A DNA stretch of 64,000 bases. Origin: Agroathelia rolfsii (Eukaryota; Basidiomycota; Agaricomycetes; Amylocorticiales; Amylocorticiaceae). The notes under the pieces were generated by a model. That model searched no databases, was not told the DNA's origin, and saw only the letters and a program-made list of their open reading frames with translations. Location: NCBI GenBank assembly GCA_018343915.1, contig JABRWF010000003.1, positions 1,860,001 through 1,924,000 of the forward strand. Direction: 5' to 3'. Shown one piece after another: positions 35,109 to 48,624 of the stretch (positions are counted from its first letter, which is position 1; each line of letters begins with the position of its first letter). The position numbers and the translations under genes were made by a program.

Positions 35109-36073
35109 ATGGCTACCAAGCTCCCCGCCAAACCACGCATTTCTCTGGGTACACTCACGCCCGCCCCAGGCTCTCGTCATGCTGTCCGTCTCACTGCTCT
35201 CTAGATATTTTCTGCCTGTCTCATCTTACCTGATTGTGAATACAGCAAAAGCGTGTTGGTCGTGGCCAAGGCTCGGGATACGGTGGCACCGCCGGCCGTG
35301 GTATGAACGGTCAAAACTCGCGCTCGGGTTCGGGCCCCAGTGCCAAGTTCGAGGGTGGTCAGACACCTCTTACAAAGCTCGTACCCAAAAGGGGATTCTA
35401 TAACCCGTGCGTACCGACCTCTCGATAACAGCTTAATTGCTCACACGCGGCGGTTATGGTCTTGTTCATATAGGAACGAGAAGACATATGCGCCTATTAA
35501 CTTGGACCGGATACAGCACTGGATTGATATGGGGAGGCTAACGTGCTCGAAGAAGAATCCTATCACTGCTAGGGAGTTATTTCTGAGTGGGTGTATTCAT
35601 GATGTACATGATGGCATTAAAGTTTTGGGAGATGTGAGTTTCTCTAGTATATATTCCTCCAAACGTGAAATTTAATATTAATCTTGTCTTAGGGTGCCGA
35701 GCATCTCAAGACGCCTATTCACATAGTCCCTTCCAAAGCATCTCGGTCTGCTATCGAGGCCATCGAAAAAGTCGGAGGAACAGTGTTCTGCCGGTACTAT
35801 AACCCTCTAGCTCTCAAGGATTGTGTAAAGGGTAGGACGGACAGGCTGGATGCTGCTCCCACGCGTCGTAATGACATTGGTACGCGTCTATCTGTCTCAT
35901 TTCTATTTGTGATCCTGATGATTTTGTTTTCAACCGCAGAATGGTACACAAACTGGCGCAACCGGGGTTACCTGTCAACAGCAGCCATTAGAAAGAACCC
36001 TCTTACGACCGACAGGTGGAAGGCACTAGCACAGCAGTTCAAGAATTTTAAGGACCAGCCTTTGTCTGCATAG
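35109..36073 (+). CDS. Mitochondrial large-subunit ribosomal protein uL15m
   Basis: This is a bacterial-L15-type protein of the mitochondrial 54S subunit (MRPL10 in yeast). After [20 protein letters not shown] and one intron, the glycine-rich rRNA-binding segment [20 protein letters not shown] appears. It is followed by [17 protein letters not shown] and, downstream, the L15 core with [20 protein letters not shown] and [17 protein letters not shown] fungal C-terminal extension ends [19 protein letters not shown]. Five exons are joined in frame. The short N-terminus could serve as a mitochondrial targeting sequence. Its stop lies 65 bases from the convergent PRP38 stop. Confidence 0.93.
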
Positions 36074-36138
36074 ATTACATTTAACCTTAGTGTTTCCCGC
36101 AGCAATTTTTTTTCTTGCTATTAATAATAATATGATTT

Positions 36139-37242
36139 TCATCCTTCCGTGTTCATCCTGTCTGGTGAGATACTTTTGCTACGCGAACGGTATCGTGATG
36201 GTGAGCGTGAACGAGAGCGTGAAGGCGTTCTCGACATGTACCGTGAGCCAGCCTCGGACGGCGTTCGGCTTCTGTATCCACTCCCACTTCTGCTTGAAGC
36301 TTTACTCGGGCTTCTACTCTTACTCCTAGTGCGACTGCGCCCTCGACTGACAGACCTGTCCCTGCTGGCAACGCTGCTGCTTCTGCTTCTACTCCTTCTC
36401 TCATTGTCATCATCATCCTCGCCTTCCATAACCTGCAATAGCCGACTTTTTCTAGGCCCAATATCGCCATTTTCTTCCAGTACAGAACGTTTGGCTATTC
36501 GGGGTAGGATAATATCGCACACACGTTCTTCTGTGAGAAGCTCGTAGACAAATTCGTCTATGAATGTAAGCTGGTAGCCACCTGCAAAAGGAAGCACCGC
36601 AGGAATGAGTATGATAACGGCAATGACACGATTAGATATTAAATCACGCACTCATGTTGCGTGTTCGCAGCTTGCGGTAGTCCTTGAGCAATGGTTCTAA
36701 CACTTCGTACACTTCGGCGGCGGGGAACGTCATGCGAACGTACAGAGCCGACAATGCTCTGAGATATCTGTGCATGGTATTTTCAGGCATCGACATCATG
36801 TTCCGATTCAGCCGTATGAGAAAGAACCGCACTTGAACTCATCAGCCCTAAGATACTCGATCAGAATCTCCTTCTCGGGTTGGATTTGCAGCAGTTTGAG
36901 CAAGAGACAGAGGAACTCGGTCGGCTTCTGGTTTCCATATACGCCACCGATATTTCGCAGTTCGATGGCCTTGTCAATAATGCTTTCGGCTGTGGCAAGC
37001 TAAGTAATCAAAAAATTATATTGCTAGACAACAAGAGTAGATATTTATTACCCGTGAGTGCGAAGCAGTGTTCTTTCCAGTAGTTGGAGTCGTATATCCT
37101 GTTTCGGATGACGGTCTCTACGAGGAACTGGACAGATGAATTTCGTAAGCAATTTATCATCACTTTTTGCTGTAAGGGTGATCCGTACTTGTGGATTTTG
37201 ACCATGAACAGCGAGTGCACCGCGAATGGTGGTGTTGGCCAT
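36139..37242 (-). CDS. PRP38: Pre-mRNA splicing factor PRP38 (PRPF38A homologue)
   Basis: PRP38 is a tri-snRNP/B-complex protein needed to activate the spliceosome. The start MANTTIRGALAVHGQNPQ joins to FLVETVIRNRIYDSNYWKEH, then AESIIDKAIELRNIGGVYGN and EFLCLLLKLLQIQPEKEILI. Next come YLRALSALYVRMTFPAAEVY and FVYELLTEERVCDIILPRI, matching the PRP38 domain block by block. The tail from about 36480 to 36150 is an RS domain with dozens of SR/RS dipeptides, as in metazoan PRPF38A but not yeast Prp38. The repeat-driven tail creates a long antisense open frame that is not a gene. About six exons. Confidence 0.94.
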
Positions 37243-37621
37243 GATGATATGGAGAAGACTTGTTTAGTTCAAGTTTGCTTCCGGTTTAGACTGATCGGTT
37301 CATTCCAAGTCTGTGATTGCACTGTCACACAATGTCACACTCGCGATCTCGGATCAGGGATTGTGCAGCTTCAACTCGTCAATACGTCAGCTTCTTCCCC
37401 TGAAAACATCATTGCCTTGATCTGGCTGGTTTCTCCTCTCGGGGAAAATGCTAGAAAATAAAGAGATATGAATATATATAGACAACAGTGCGTAATGTAA
37501 TCATGAACCACTCGCATGCATCAAGATTCACCCGTAACCTGACCAGGTTCTACTAGCTTGACTAGGAATTACACTGGTACTTGATTCTCACACCATTCGG
37601 AGGCCTCAGTTCGCTTCACCT

Positions 37622-38141
37622 TTATTTCGCACGCTTTTCTGCCGTGATCCCATATTGCATATGTACACGAGCCTTCTGATCCAAAGAATTGATAACCTTT
37701 TTCATGAAGCCGACGGCCCCTCTAAATAGTATGACTGATTCGGCTGTAGTATTCAAAAAAGGACCAGGAAGTTTAACCGTGTCACCTCCAAAATGGTGCC
37801 GAATAATATCGATGTATTCATTGATGACCATTATGAATGGTGGGGCGATGATACCCAGACAATCGAGGACAATCGGTTCATAGCAGCGGCAATAAGATAA
37901 TAAGGCGAATAAGAGGGAAAAATCAATCCAGCACGGGTGCTTTTTCTACTGAACGGATACTATCTACTCGTGTGGTCGCCCCAAAACCGTCATCCGAATG
38001 AGCGTTGGTATGGTTGGCATGGGTGACGAATTCATATAAAGGGGTGGGTTTCACGGTTCGTTGAATATAAGTCCTTAATCCCCTCCGGATAGTTGCACGA
38101 CATACATTAAGTGTATATTCACCGTTTGCCGTAATTCGCAT
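37622..38141 (-). pseudogene. Unrecognised open frame broken by one frameshift
   Basis: One frame runs from ATG 38141 (MRITANGEYTLNVCRATIRR) to a stop at 37923. Near 37928 a one-base shift opens another frame, continuing without a stop through YEPIVLDCLGIIAPPFIMV and GDTVKLPGPFLNTTAESVIL to a stop at 37622. Together they would make about 175 residues. No GT-AG intron can join the two frames, because no AG acceptor occurs until about 37785. I do not recognise the family. It may be a decaying gene, a sequencing error in a real gene, or two chance frames. It lies head-to-head with the PSD-like relic. Confidence 0.4.
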
Positions 38142-38148
38142 TTAGCCA

Positions 38149-39509
38149 GTGTTTCTTTCTCATCTCTTCATTCAGTTTACTATAACCGCCTCACCACTCT
38201 CCGCCGACGTATTCAAGCATGCTGGATGGCTTCCAGCTAATCCACATGTACATAATCGGTGGTCAAACGAGCTGAACGAAAGTATTGATCCCCATGTCAG
38301 GGTACTGACAGCCCAGAGCGATGGAAAGAATTTACCAGTTCCAGAGCTTCACGCTGCTGTCCTGGAATTCAAAGGATTGGTAGAAGGTGACCCAGCTGTC
38401 TACGCAGAATTCCAACAGGTCCTTGAAAATACAGCCAGACCGGTACGTGTATTTCCTATCACTACTTTAAATGAGCTTTTCTGAACATAGTATTACTATG
38501 TAGCCCAGGACCCACCATCATTTAATGATGATGCTCAACGAATCGCTCCGCAAAGCACCCAAATTTAATACTCGTGGGCTGCCACTATACATGGTTATAT
38601 CCGAGACCATGAATACGCACAGTAGTTTCTCTGCATCCACAAAACAGAAGCTGAACAAGCACTATAAGAACTTGAGTGACATTTCTGGCATCTCCCGACT
38701 CGCGTGACGTATTCTCTGATATGGAGAGTGGGTAGTCGACCCAAGAGGTGAAGAACCAACTTGCGTCACAGTATCGTGGCAGAACATTCGAACAAGTCTT
38801 CGTCTTCGTGTGCTCTCTCGATAAACCTCACCAAGGTTATGCTTCATTTGAGGACTTTTACAGCCGTCGCTTCTGCGAGATCCATGTTGACCGCCCTATT
38901 GACTCTATCGATGACCTGCGTTTCATCAGTGCTCTCACTGAATCGTCTTTCTCCTCCATTCAGCACAACCTTCAGTCAAAGGACGAACTCATTATCAAAG
39001 GTGAACCTTATACTCTCCATCATCTCCTTTGCGACCACGAGTCTGTACCATTGTTTGCAGGAGGCACAGCCTTCCAGGCGACCCTCGGTGCGACTGATTA
39101 CCATCGTTGGCATGCACCTATCAATGGCACTATCAAAAGGATTATCAGCGTTCCTGGTACATACCTTGCGCAGTTGTCTGATACAATGGATTCTTCCCTT
39201 CCAAGCCAATCATCTGTCGATTCTTCCAAGGTTGCGGCACACCTCATCATCTTTATCAGGGCCTAAAATCCACCCATTGGGCTGGTAGGCTTTGTCGCCG
39301 TTGGAATGACGGAGGCTTCATCGTGCGAGGCCAATGTGCATGAAAGCCAAAAAGTCAAGCGTGGTGATGAGTTGGGAACCTTCCATTTCGGAGGATCAGA
39401 TATTGTTATGGTGTTTAACAAGAGCACTCCGATTGATTTTAGCACCATCCCGGGAACGTCTACGACCCTCAACAAGACCATTGGTGTTATCAATGCTCCT
39501 TCTTCGTAG
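38149..39509 (+). pseudogene. PSD-like amino-acid decarboxylase relic (PsiD/PSD superfamily)
   Basis: The conceptual product resembles basidiomycete phosphatidylserine-decarboxylase-like enzymes, the pyruvoyl-type family that includes L-tryptophan decarboxylases. Recognisable blocks are VFKHAGWLPANPHVHNRW, KAPKFNTRGLPLYMVISETM, QYRGRTFEQVF, DDLRFISALTESS, ATDYHRWHAPINGTIKRIIS and GFVAVGMTEASSCEANVHE. The Ser-containing self-cleavage site is GTFHFGGS. One intron follows ENTARP. Lesions are a frameshift at about 38682, TAG at 38733-38735 (where relatives usually have Trp) and TAA at 39264-39266. No in-frame ATG precedes the first block. The catalytic region itself is still intact, suggesting recent decay. 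Confidence 0.85.
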
Positions 39510-39870
39510 AGGTATTTCTCAAAGATGAAGGATGTTTTTATTAATACAATCTTGCTTCTTGTATGTTTTGTTGAATGTACTCGGTAGTGTTTATTGATAT
39601 TAGCGTAAATCAGTTTTTTTTTTGAGGAAGGGATCTACATGTAAAGATAAGCACAATTCGGTCGACGTTCGGAGTCCGTTTACTGTCTGCTAGCGCTCAC
39701 GATGGCTCTGATCACTCTGGATTTTTTGTTTGTGCGATTGTGTGACTTTCCTGCTTCTCGCCCACTAGTGTGACAACTTTACCAGAAGAATATCAAAACG
39801 ACAATCATACTAATATCATACTTGAACCTTGAGCTTGCAGTTACAATCAACGTAGCTGATTGCGAATACG
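39510..39870. other. Spacer between decarboxylase relic and phosphomutase
   Basis: No gene is seen. It should contain the phosphomutase promoter. Confidence 0.5.
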
Positions 39871-42800
39871 ATGGCATTGCAACCTCTAAAAGTGCTTGTT
39901 GACGAATGGTTGCGCCTTGATCAAGTAGGTTACCCGATGCTCACACAATAAACTCGTTACAATGGTACGATAACACAGAACCAACCCACCCGTTTCGAGG
40001 TCCTGAGGTTATGGGAAGAGGGCCAGACGGAAGAACTGGAGAGGCGTATGAGGTACTAGTGTTGAGAGCAAGTTGGTTCTCATATTTGAACATTCTAATG
40101 AATTCTTTAGACATCGGATTGAATTTGGCACTGCTGGTAGGTTTACAAATTCATTCACCCAATTGAGCATTTATTGAGGGATCATATTACAAATTTAGGC
40201 TTGCGTGGACGCATGGAAGCAGGATGGTCTCGCATGAACGATCTCATCGTGATACAGGCATCGCAGGTTCCATTAATTCAATTCTCCTCGACCGCCCAAT
40301 GCTTATGCACTGTCATAGGGGCTCTGTGCTTATATATTGGGTAACGTATCATCCGCAGCCGAAAAAGGCGTGGTAGTTGGTCACGATCATCGATATAACT
40401 CGGAGCGCTGGGCGTTATTAACTGCCGCGGCATTCATTTCTAGCGGGGTCAAGGTTTATTTGCATCGTGGTCTGGTGCATACTCCGCTGTGAGTGTGGTT
40501 CCCCAGAGATATAAAGAGATGTAAGGCTAATTGATTTGGATAGTGTCCCTTTCAGTGTGAGGAGGCTGGGTGCCGCGTGTGGTGTGATGATCACAGGTAT
40601 GACGATTGAATTCTGCCAGATACTCAAGAATGCTAATCTGATCTGTTGAAGCGAGTCATAATCCAAAGGTAGTAAATCATGTTTTTCTAATTAAAGGGCC
40701 CTAATGATGAAATCTCACTTTCCGGAATATACATAGGACGATAACGGATACAAGGTATGGTTCTTGCTTCTTAGCCTTAGGATAAATAATGCATACAAGA
40801 CGTAGGTGTATTGGGAGAATGCAGTTCAGGTCATTAAATGCGCATATACTGCTCTATACTGCTCTTACGTCTTTATTTAGATCATCGGCCCCCACGATAA
40901 GGGTGAGGAACCTATAATAAATACTTATTATATCGTACTAGACACATTTTCATACTCTAGGGATTGCAGCCGCCATTGAAACAAACCTGGAACCGAAGTC
41001 ATGGGATACAGCGCAGATTACTATGCATCATCTCTGCTTAGACTACACCAAGTCTATGACGGATGTATATTTCCAATCTTTGCTTCTCAGCATACCTAAG
41101 TATGTGCTTTATTCTTTAGACATTTCACGTGGCTTATGTACGAAATAACTCATTCAGACCGGCAACGTACGACACTTCTGCCCTCCGATTTGTTAACACC
41201 TCTATGCATGGCGTCAGCCATCCATTCGTCTCACGCGCATTTTCCGAGTTCGGGCTTCCCGAGTTTGTCCCAGTCATAGAGCAGATGAATCCGGATCCGG
41301 ATTTTCCCACTGTTAGTTTCCCGAATCCAGAGGAGAAAGGTAAGAATAGAGTGGCTTTTGTTCGATGATACACCTAACCCCCTTTCTTTGCTATAATGCA
41401 GGTGCCTTGGTGAGGGAATATGTTCTCAAGGCAAAGTTGCTTCGGATACCTTACTGATTAAACTTTGGTTAGGACCTAGCTATCAAAACAGGGGAGGGAT
41501 CTGGTGCTATATATGTGCTTGCTCAAGATCCCGACTCGGATCGGTTTTCTGCAGCGGAGAAAAGGTAATTTCACGGTAATTATGAGTCGATTCAGAGAAT
41601 AAAATATTTGTTCGAGCTCAGGCCGGACGGCACCTGGTATAATTTCACAGGCGATCAGCTTGGCGCTATTTTTGCCAGCCGGGCTTTGGAGACGTATAGA
41701 GCTTCTGGGAAATCGCTAGGTGGGATGACATCAATAGAGACTGTGTTAACAATCGGTCCATGACGCTAACCTGGCTATATCTGTGAAGATAAACTGGCCA
41801 TGGTTGCTTCAACTGTTAGCTCCAAGATGGTGGAAAGTATGGCCTGTGTGGAGAAATTTAAATTCGTTGAATGTCTCACGGGTGCGCCTCTGTGGCTTTT
41901 TCTTCACTATCAGACGCGTCCAATGATCATTTAATCATTTCAGGCTTCAAGTTTATCGGTAACACAGCGCTCGATCTTGTCAAGGCAGGTTATGAGGTGC
42001 CTTTTGGCTATGAAGAGGCTATTGGATATATGTTCGGTAATGAGCTGCGGGACAAAGATGGCGTAGCAGCGACGGTCAGTGCTCATAAAAGCATTTTATG
42101 GCTAATCGGATAAAATTAAAAAGAGTAGATTTCCTTTGTCAGTTTGGCTACAGCGTTACATGCACGTGGACAAAGTGTCTATTGGTATCTCCAGTCCCTC
42201 TATGAAAAGTGAGTACATTTTTAATCTCAAATCACTCGTTATTTTCTTACGATTTTTATAGATATGGATACTTCAAGGTATGTCTAACCGTTCTTTGAAA
42301 AGCCATTGTATTGACACCTTGTCTTTGCTAGACCAGCAACAGCTACTTCATCTGCCGAGATCCGCCCACTATCGATGCTATCTTTTCGCGTCTGCGTAAC
42401 TTCGACGGCCAAGGCGTCTCATCGATAGAGTCAAAACAGTCAAACATCCAAAGTTCCGAGGCATATCTCAGATACCCAAGGGCCATTGCAGGCATGAATA
42501 TCACACGTATCGTTGATCTGACGACAGGGTATGATAGTGCCAATGCGCCGAGCTTCCAGCCGTCTTTGCCTATCTCTTCAGGACATATGATTCAGTTCAG
42601 AGCGCAGTCTAAGGATGCGGATGAAGATAGAGTCAGTGTGGTGTTCACTCTAAGGTATGTGTGATAGCCGCGTGAAATTACGATGAGTGTTCCTTAAAAG
42701 GCCGTTATATGCGTCCAGAACGAGTGGAACCGAGCCAAAGGTAGAAATGTGAGAAAAATAACTAGTTGAAAATATTGCTGATGCATCTCCTTGAACAGAT

Positions 42801-42924
42801 CAAATATTATCTGGAAGGAAGTGGTAAGGACGCCACTAGGGTAAATGCTCTAATTCCCAAGGTTGTCGAAGAGCTAGGTAATGTGTGGTTTGAAGCGGAG
42901 AAGAACCACTTAGGGAGACCTTGA
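39871..42924 (+). CDS. Phosphopentomutase / phosphoglucomutase-2-like
   Basis: The PGM2/PRM15 branch interconverts ribose-1-P and ribose-5-P (and glucose phosphates more weakly). The start MALQPLKVLVDEWLRLDQ leads to HRIEFGTAGLRGRMEAGWSR. The active-site phosphoserine loop is [20 protein letters not shown]. Metal binding is in DPDSDRFSAAEK, sugar specificity in GYEEAIGYMFGNE, and phosphate binding in RTSGTEPKIKYYLEG. The catalytic loop is split over tiny exons: 40652-40668, 40737-40754, 40806-40829 and 40881-40902 (17, 18, 24 and 22 nt). A further 8-nt exon lies at 41402-41409. Around twenty exons are joined, all in frame. The protein is complete and ends NHLGRP. Confidence 0.92.
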
Positions 42925-43190
42925 GAATAAACTAGAGAAATAAGTGTAGATATATGTTATGAGCATTCAAGTTATTCAATTAGTATTACAAAAAAATCAA
43001 AATGAAATGCGTAAATCGGCTGTACTATCGATAAAATATTCGAGGCAACTGGAGAGAAGACTAGAAGTTCAGCTGATTCAGACTCCGATGCTGAGTTAAG
43101 CACCATGACGCGTCGCCTTGTATTGCATCAAGACGCGTTGGCCTCGTCTGCTATAACCATAATCTCTGAACTGCTTGTCTCTACTGAATC

Positions 43191-45242
<2,052 letters not shown>

Positions 45243-45589
45243 AGACACTGGACGCTGCTTTACTCTTTTATCGTCTTCTTCCTGTATCTTACTTGAGCAT
45301 ATTCTTTCTGTCTATCTTTTGTCCCGATGGCATGATTCCCCCGGTCAATTCATTATTGTATTATTATTTGGTTTACGCTAGTGTGCAACGTTGGATGCTG
45401 CTTAGGTATGAGTCAAGCAAGAGAAGCCGAGGCTGTAACCTCATATTCGAGTCGACCCACCCCCTACTTTGAATCTAAAAAAGTTCTCAATTAACCAATT
45501 TATGCCGGAAATATTTTACTTTTAGACCATAAACTTGTGACAAAATTCATTTCCCTCGCTTACCTTGACATCTTGGTAATTAACTCTGT
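45243..45589. other. Spacer between RPT1 and second NUDIX gene
   Basis: No gene is seen. The first part is the RPT1 3' UTR and the rest is the NUDIX promoter. Confidence 0.5.
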
Positions 45590-46850
45590 ATGCCATTGCT
45601 AGACCGAGCCCGGTTGATACTTGCTTCGCTCACCTTATTCGTTATTCTATTATCATGGACCAATAGAGTTCTATATCCTAATTCTTCTGAAGATGCCCCT
45701 GAAGGCAACTTCTCAGCAGGTTATGCCAGTGCAAATCCCCCCAAGCGCATAAATATTGAACCACTGCACACTCATGAAGCAAAGTCTGCATACACTTGCG
45801 TTATTTCTGTGCGATGAGCAAGCCTTTTGACCATAGGTATATCATTTATGCAGATGGGTATCGCTCAAAAAAATCACCTGGCAAGATCCTCTTGGGGTAA
45901 ATCGCATTTGGGAAAGTGCAGAGAGGACGACGCGGGGTGGAGGTGCTCATGACATTGATGGTTAGGCCTGTTCTGTCTCGTCCCTTTTGTAATGTCGTGT
46001 TTCTTACATGCTATGGTCTGTGCTTTATTTCTCGTGAAATCTGCCGCTTGATTTCGTAGCTGTTGGTGTTCTCGCGTTGTTGACGACCCAGGATGACTCG
46101 CTGCCGCTGTCGACGATTGTTATTGAGCAGTACAGGCCGTCTCTGGATCGCATCGTTGTGGGTTCGTTTGGTTTACTCCGGAGGGTTCACAACAGTCTCT
46201 AAACTTGTTGAATCTATTTTAGAATTGCCTGGGGGTGAGGAGATTTTGTCTGGGAAATGACATGGGGATGCTCAAGTGTGTTCTCTCCCTCAGGTTTGAT
46301 AGACCCGGGTGAGACGGTGGAACAAACGGCACTGCGCGAGTTCCGCGAGGAGGTTGCTACCGACTTTGGAGATGCTCGGATTGAGGTGCTGCGTACTTCG
46401 CCTATGTTGACTACGGATCCGGGTATGCGTTCCATGGTTTTTACGAAGACACGCTCATCTGGGGCTGATATTTGCTGCGCAGGTATGACGAATCAAGTTA
46501 TCCAGCTCGTTGTGCTCTCCATCGTTTTCCCATCCAGCGAATCCATCACGCTCGCGAAGCCGAATCTTACACAAGAGGAATTTATTGAGAAGCGCATTGT
46601 GCCTATATCTAATCTTACGGAAGAGTTGCATGGTAAATATTGTCCCCCTTATCCGGCTATGATTATCGGCAACTTGCGTGCTCACGTCATAATGTTGTAT
46701 TTAGCGTATTCCAGGAGACAGGTACTTGAGCTGATTTGATGATGCTTGATGTTACTTTTGCTGATCAGCTGACTAATGTGTGGCACCTAGGGCTATATCG
46801 TCGATGCGGGGCTGTACGGACTTGCTCTGGGGCATTCGGTCCTGGGTTGA
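45590..46850 (+). CDS. NUDIX hydrolase paralogue with N-terminal membrane anchor
   Basis: A paralogue of the gene at 27613-28861. Both have WV-L-KI-WQDP-G--R-WESAER-TRG, a PLSTIVIEQYRP-type block, a 12-nt exon at the same codon positions (here 46223-46234, encoding ELPGG) and the VDA-L--LA ending. The N-terminus differs: MPLLDRARLILASLTLFVIL begins a hydrophobic helix of about 20 residues that reads as a signal anchor. The Nudix box is GLIDPGETVEQTALREFREE followed by VAT, so the last conserved Gly is Ala. The REUxEE metal-binding residues are kept. A 17-nt exon lies at 46705-46721. It is probably active but membrane-tethered or secretory; the substrate is unknown. Confidence 0.86.
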
Positions 46851-47170
46851 GGGTAAGAGTATTAGCTAGTAGTAGAGTATATGCGGTGTTATTATACAAC
46901 AGATACTGTAATCAAAGTGAAGACTAGTCTGATGGCGAATGTCTTTGGTAATGATTGCGAGAGAGACTAGAAGACTTGGCTGTGGACAAGAGAAGTGGAA
47001 ATAAGATCAATGAGCACTCTGCAGGTGATAATCACGCCATGGGCACCCCACAGGGGCTCATCTCTTTCAGCTATAAATCCCAATGGATCAGCTTATCCCT
47101 AAATTCGATAACTAACTATCCCTCCCTCGGCTTCAATTCTCTCATCTTCTCTTTGCTCTTAATCGTCATC
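46851..47170. other. Spacer between NUDIX paralogue and peroxiredoxin
   Basis: No gene is seen. The right end is pyrimidine-rich just before the peroxiredoxin ATG. Confidence 0.5.
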
Positions 47171-48264
47171 ATGCCTTCTACTCTCAGACTTGGCAGCGTC
47201 GTGCCCGATTTCGAGGCCGAAACCACTGCAGGTCCCATCAAGTTCCACGAATGGCTCGGTGGCTCCTGGGTATGTGCTGTATTTCTTGTACTTCCACTTC
47301 TTGATCTTCGTATCTCATTACACACACACACACACACACACACCTCACAGGCTATCCTCTTCTCCCACCCTGCCGACTTTACTCCCGTGTGCACGACTGA
47401 GCTCGGTGAAGTCGCTCGTCGTGCGCCCGACTTTGCTCAGCGCGGAGTGAAGCTTATTGGCATCTCTGCCAATGGGCTCAAGGATCACAAGAAGTGGGTC
47501 GAGGACATCAATGCATTTGGTGCCAAGACGGCTGGTCCTACGGATGTTCAGTTCCCCATCGTGAATAGCTTGCGTTTATCGATTCGGACAACCATGATCG
47601 TTGACCATTTCTGTCATGATAGATTGCCGATGAGGACAGGAAGATCTCCGTCCTGTTCGACATGTTGGACGAGCAGGATGCTACCAATGTAGATGCCAAA
47701 GGCCAACCCTTCACAGTATGTCTTCTTGTTTTTTCTTTGAATTTTATCCGATACCGCATTTGAAATATGAATGACAAGCTGATCGACTTGTTGATCGTCA
47801 GGTCCGCACTGTGTTCATTATCGACCCTAAGAAGACGATCCGCCTGACGCTTTCTTACCCTGCTGCCGTGGGCCGCAACTTTGATGAGATCCTACGGTAA
47901 ATATCCATACGATTTCTCTTAATTGAGCCCAAGCTAACATCAATATTATCATTAGGGTCGTCGATTGTAAGCTTACCCTATATACACCGTAACTATGCTT
48001 TGGATTACGATTGCTCACCCACCACTTTGAAATTAGCTCTCCAACTCGGTGACAAGCACAAGGTGACAACTCCCGTCAACTGGAAGAAGGGCGACGATGT
48101 GATCATCCACCCCGCCGTCTCCGATGAGGAAGCTAAGAAGCTCTTCCCGAATGCTACGTTCCACGAGGTAAGGATATCCTCCTTCTATGGCATCGACATG
48201 AATTCTAATTCCCGTTTCCTCTTTTTAGCAATCTTATCTCAGGACCACCCCCCTTGCGCTTTAA
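47171..48264 (+). CDS. 1-Cys peroxiredoxin (PRDX6-like)
   Basis: This thiol peroxidase reduces H2O2 and lipid hydroperoxides. The start [20 protein letters not shown] is typical of the Prx6 group. The peroxidatic cysteine is in [20 protein letters not shown], with conserved Pro, Thr and Cys. [20 protein letters not shown] and the later [20 protein letters not shown] match the family. The C-terminal arm has [20 protein letters not shown], and the protein ends [14 protein letters not shown]. No resolving cysteine is apparent. About seven exons encode about 220 residues. The first intron contains a CA microsatellite (47321-47343). Confidence 0.95.
47321..47343. repeat. (CA)n microsatellite in peroxiredoxin intron 1
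   Basis: About eleven CA units are read directly, just upstream of the 3' splice site of the first intron. Confidence 0.9.
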
Positions 48265-48624
48265 GCGTATAAATTGCCGTTCATACTAGTGGTAATGGCT
48301 GGGGAAAAATCTTTAGGAATAACCAACGGTGCTGGATACCCTCCTAAAGCGCTGCTGTAATTCAAAACAATAATGTACCATTTGAAATGATTGCGGAATT
48401 TCTAAAAGAAATGGATGGATTTATGATAGTCGGAAGTCAAATGAATATGGTCGGAGATGCTCGTCCGAGCATGGTACTGAGCAAACGGGCATTTCGACAA
48501 GTAAACTACACGTAATTTGCTTGATTCTTATCTCTCAGCTCCAGGTGTTCCTGCTCTGAACCACTGAGTCCTTTTGGGGCCTCCTACAAGTAGTGTGTTC
48601 TGCAACTGAGCTCAGCAAGTGGCC
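48265..48624. other. Spacer between peroxiredoxin and S9 hydrolase
   Basis: No separate gene is seen. The true start of the next gene might lie in the right part of this spacer. Confidence 0.45.

Noticed and set aside
36149..36547. Plus-strand open frame of 132 codons, Leu-rich
   Set aside because: It is the antisense shadow of the RS-repeat tail of PRP38; repetitive codons keep it open.
38671..38735. An intron (GTGACA...GGGTAG) that might remove the frameshift and TAG in the decarboxylase relic
   Set aside because: Splicing it leaves the downstream exon in the wrong frame, and the removed bases themselves encode conserved family residues.
46722..46790. Possible C/D-box snoRNA inside a NUDIX intron (TGATGA and CTGA present)
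   Set aside because: The intron is only about 69 bases, the boxes lack a closing stem and no guide complementarity could be shown.
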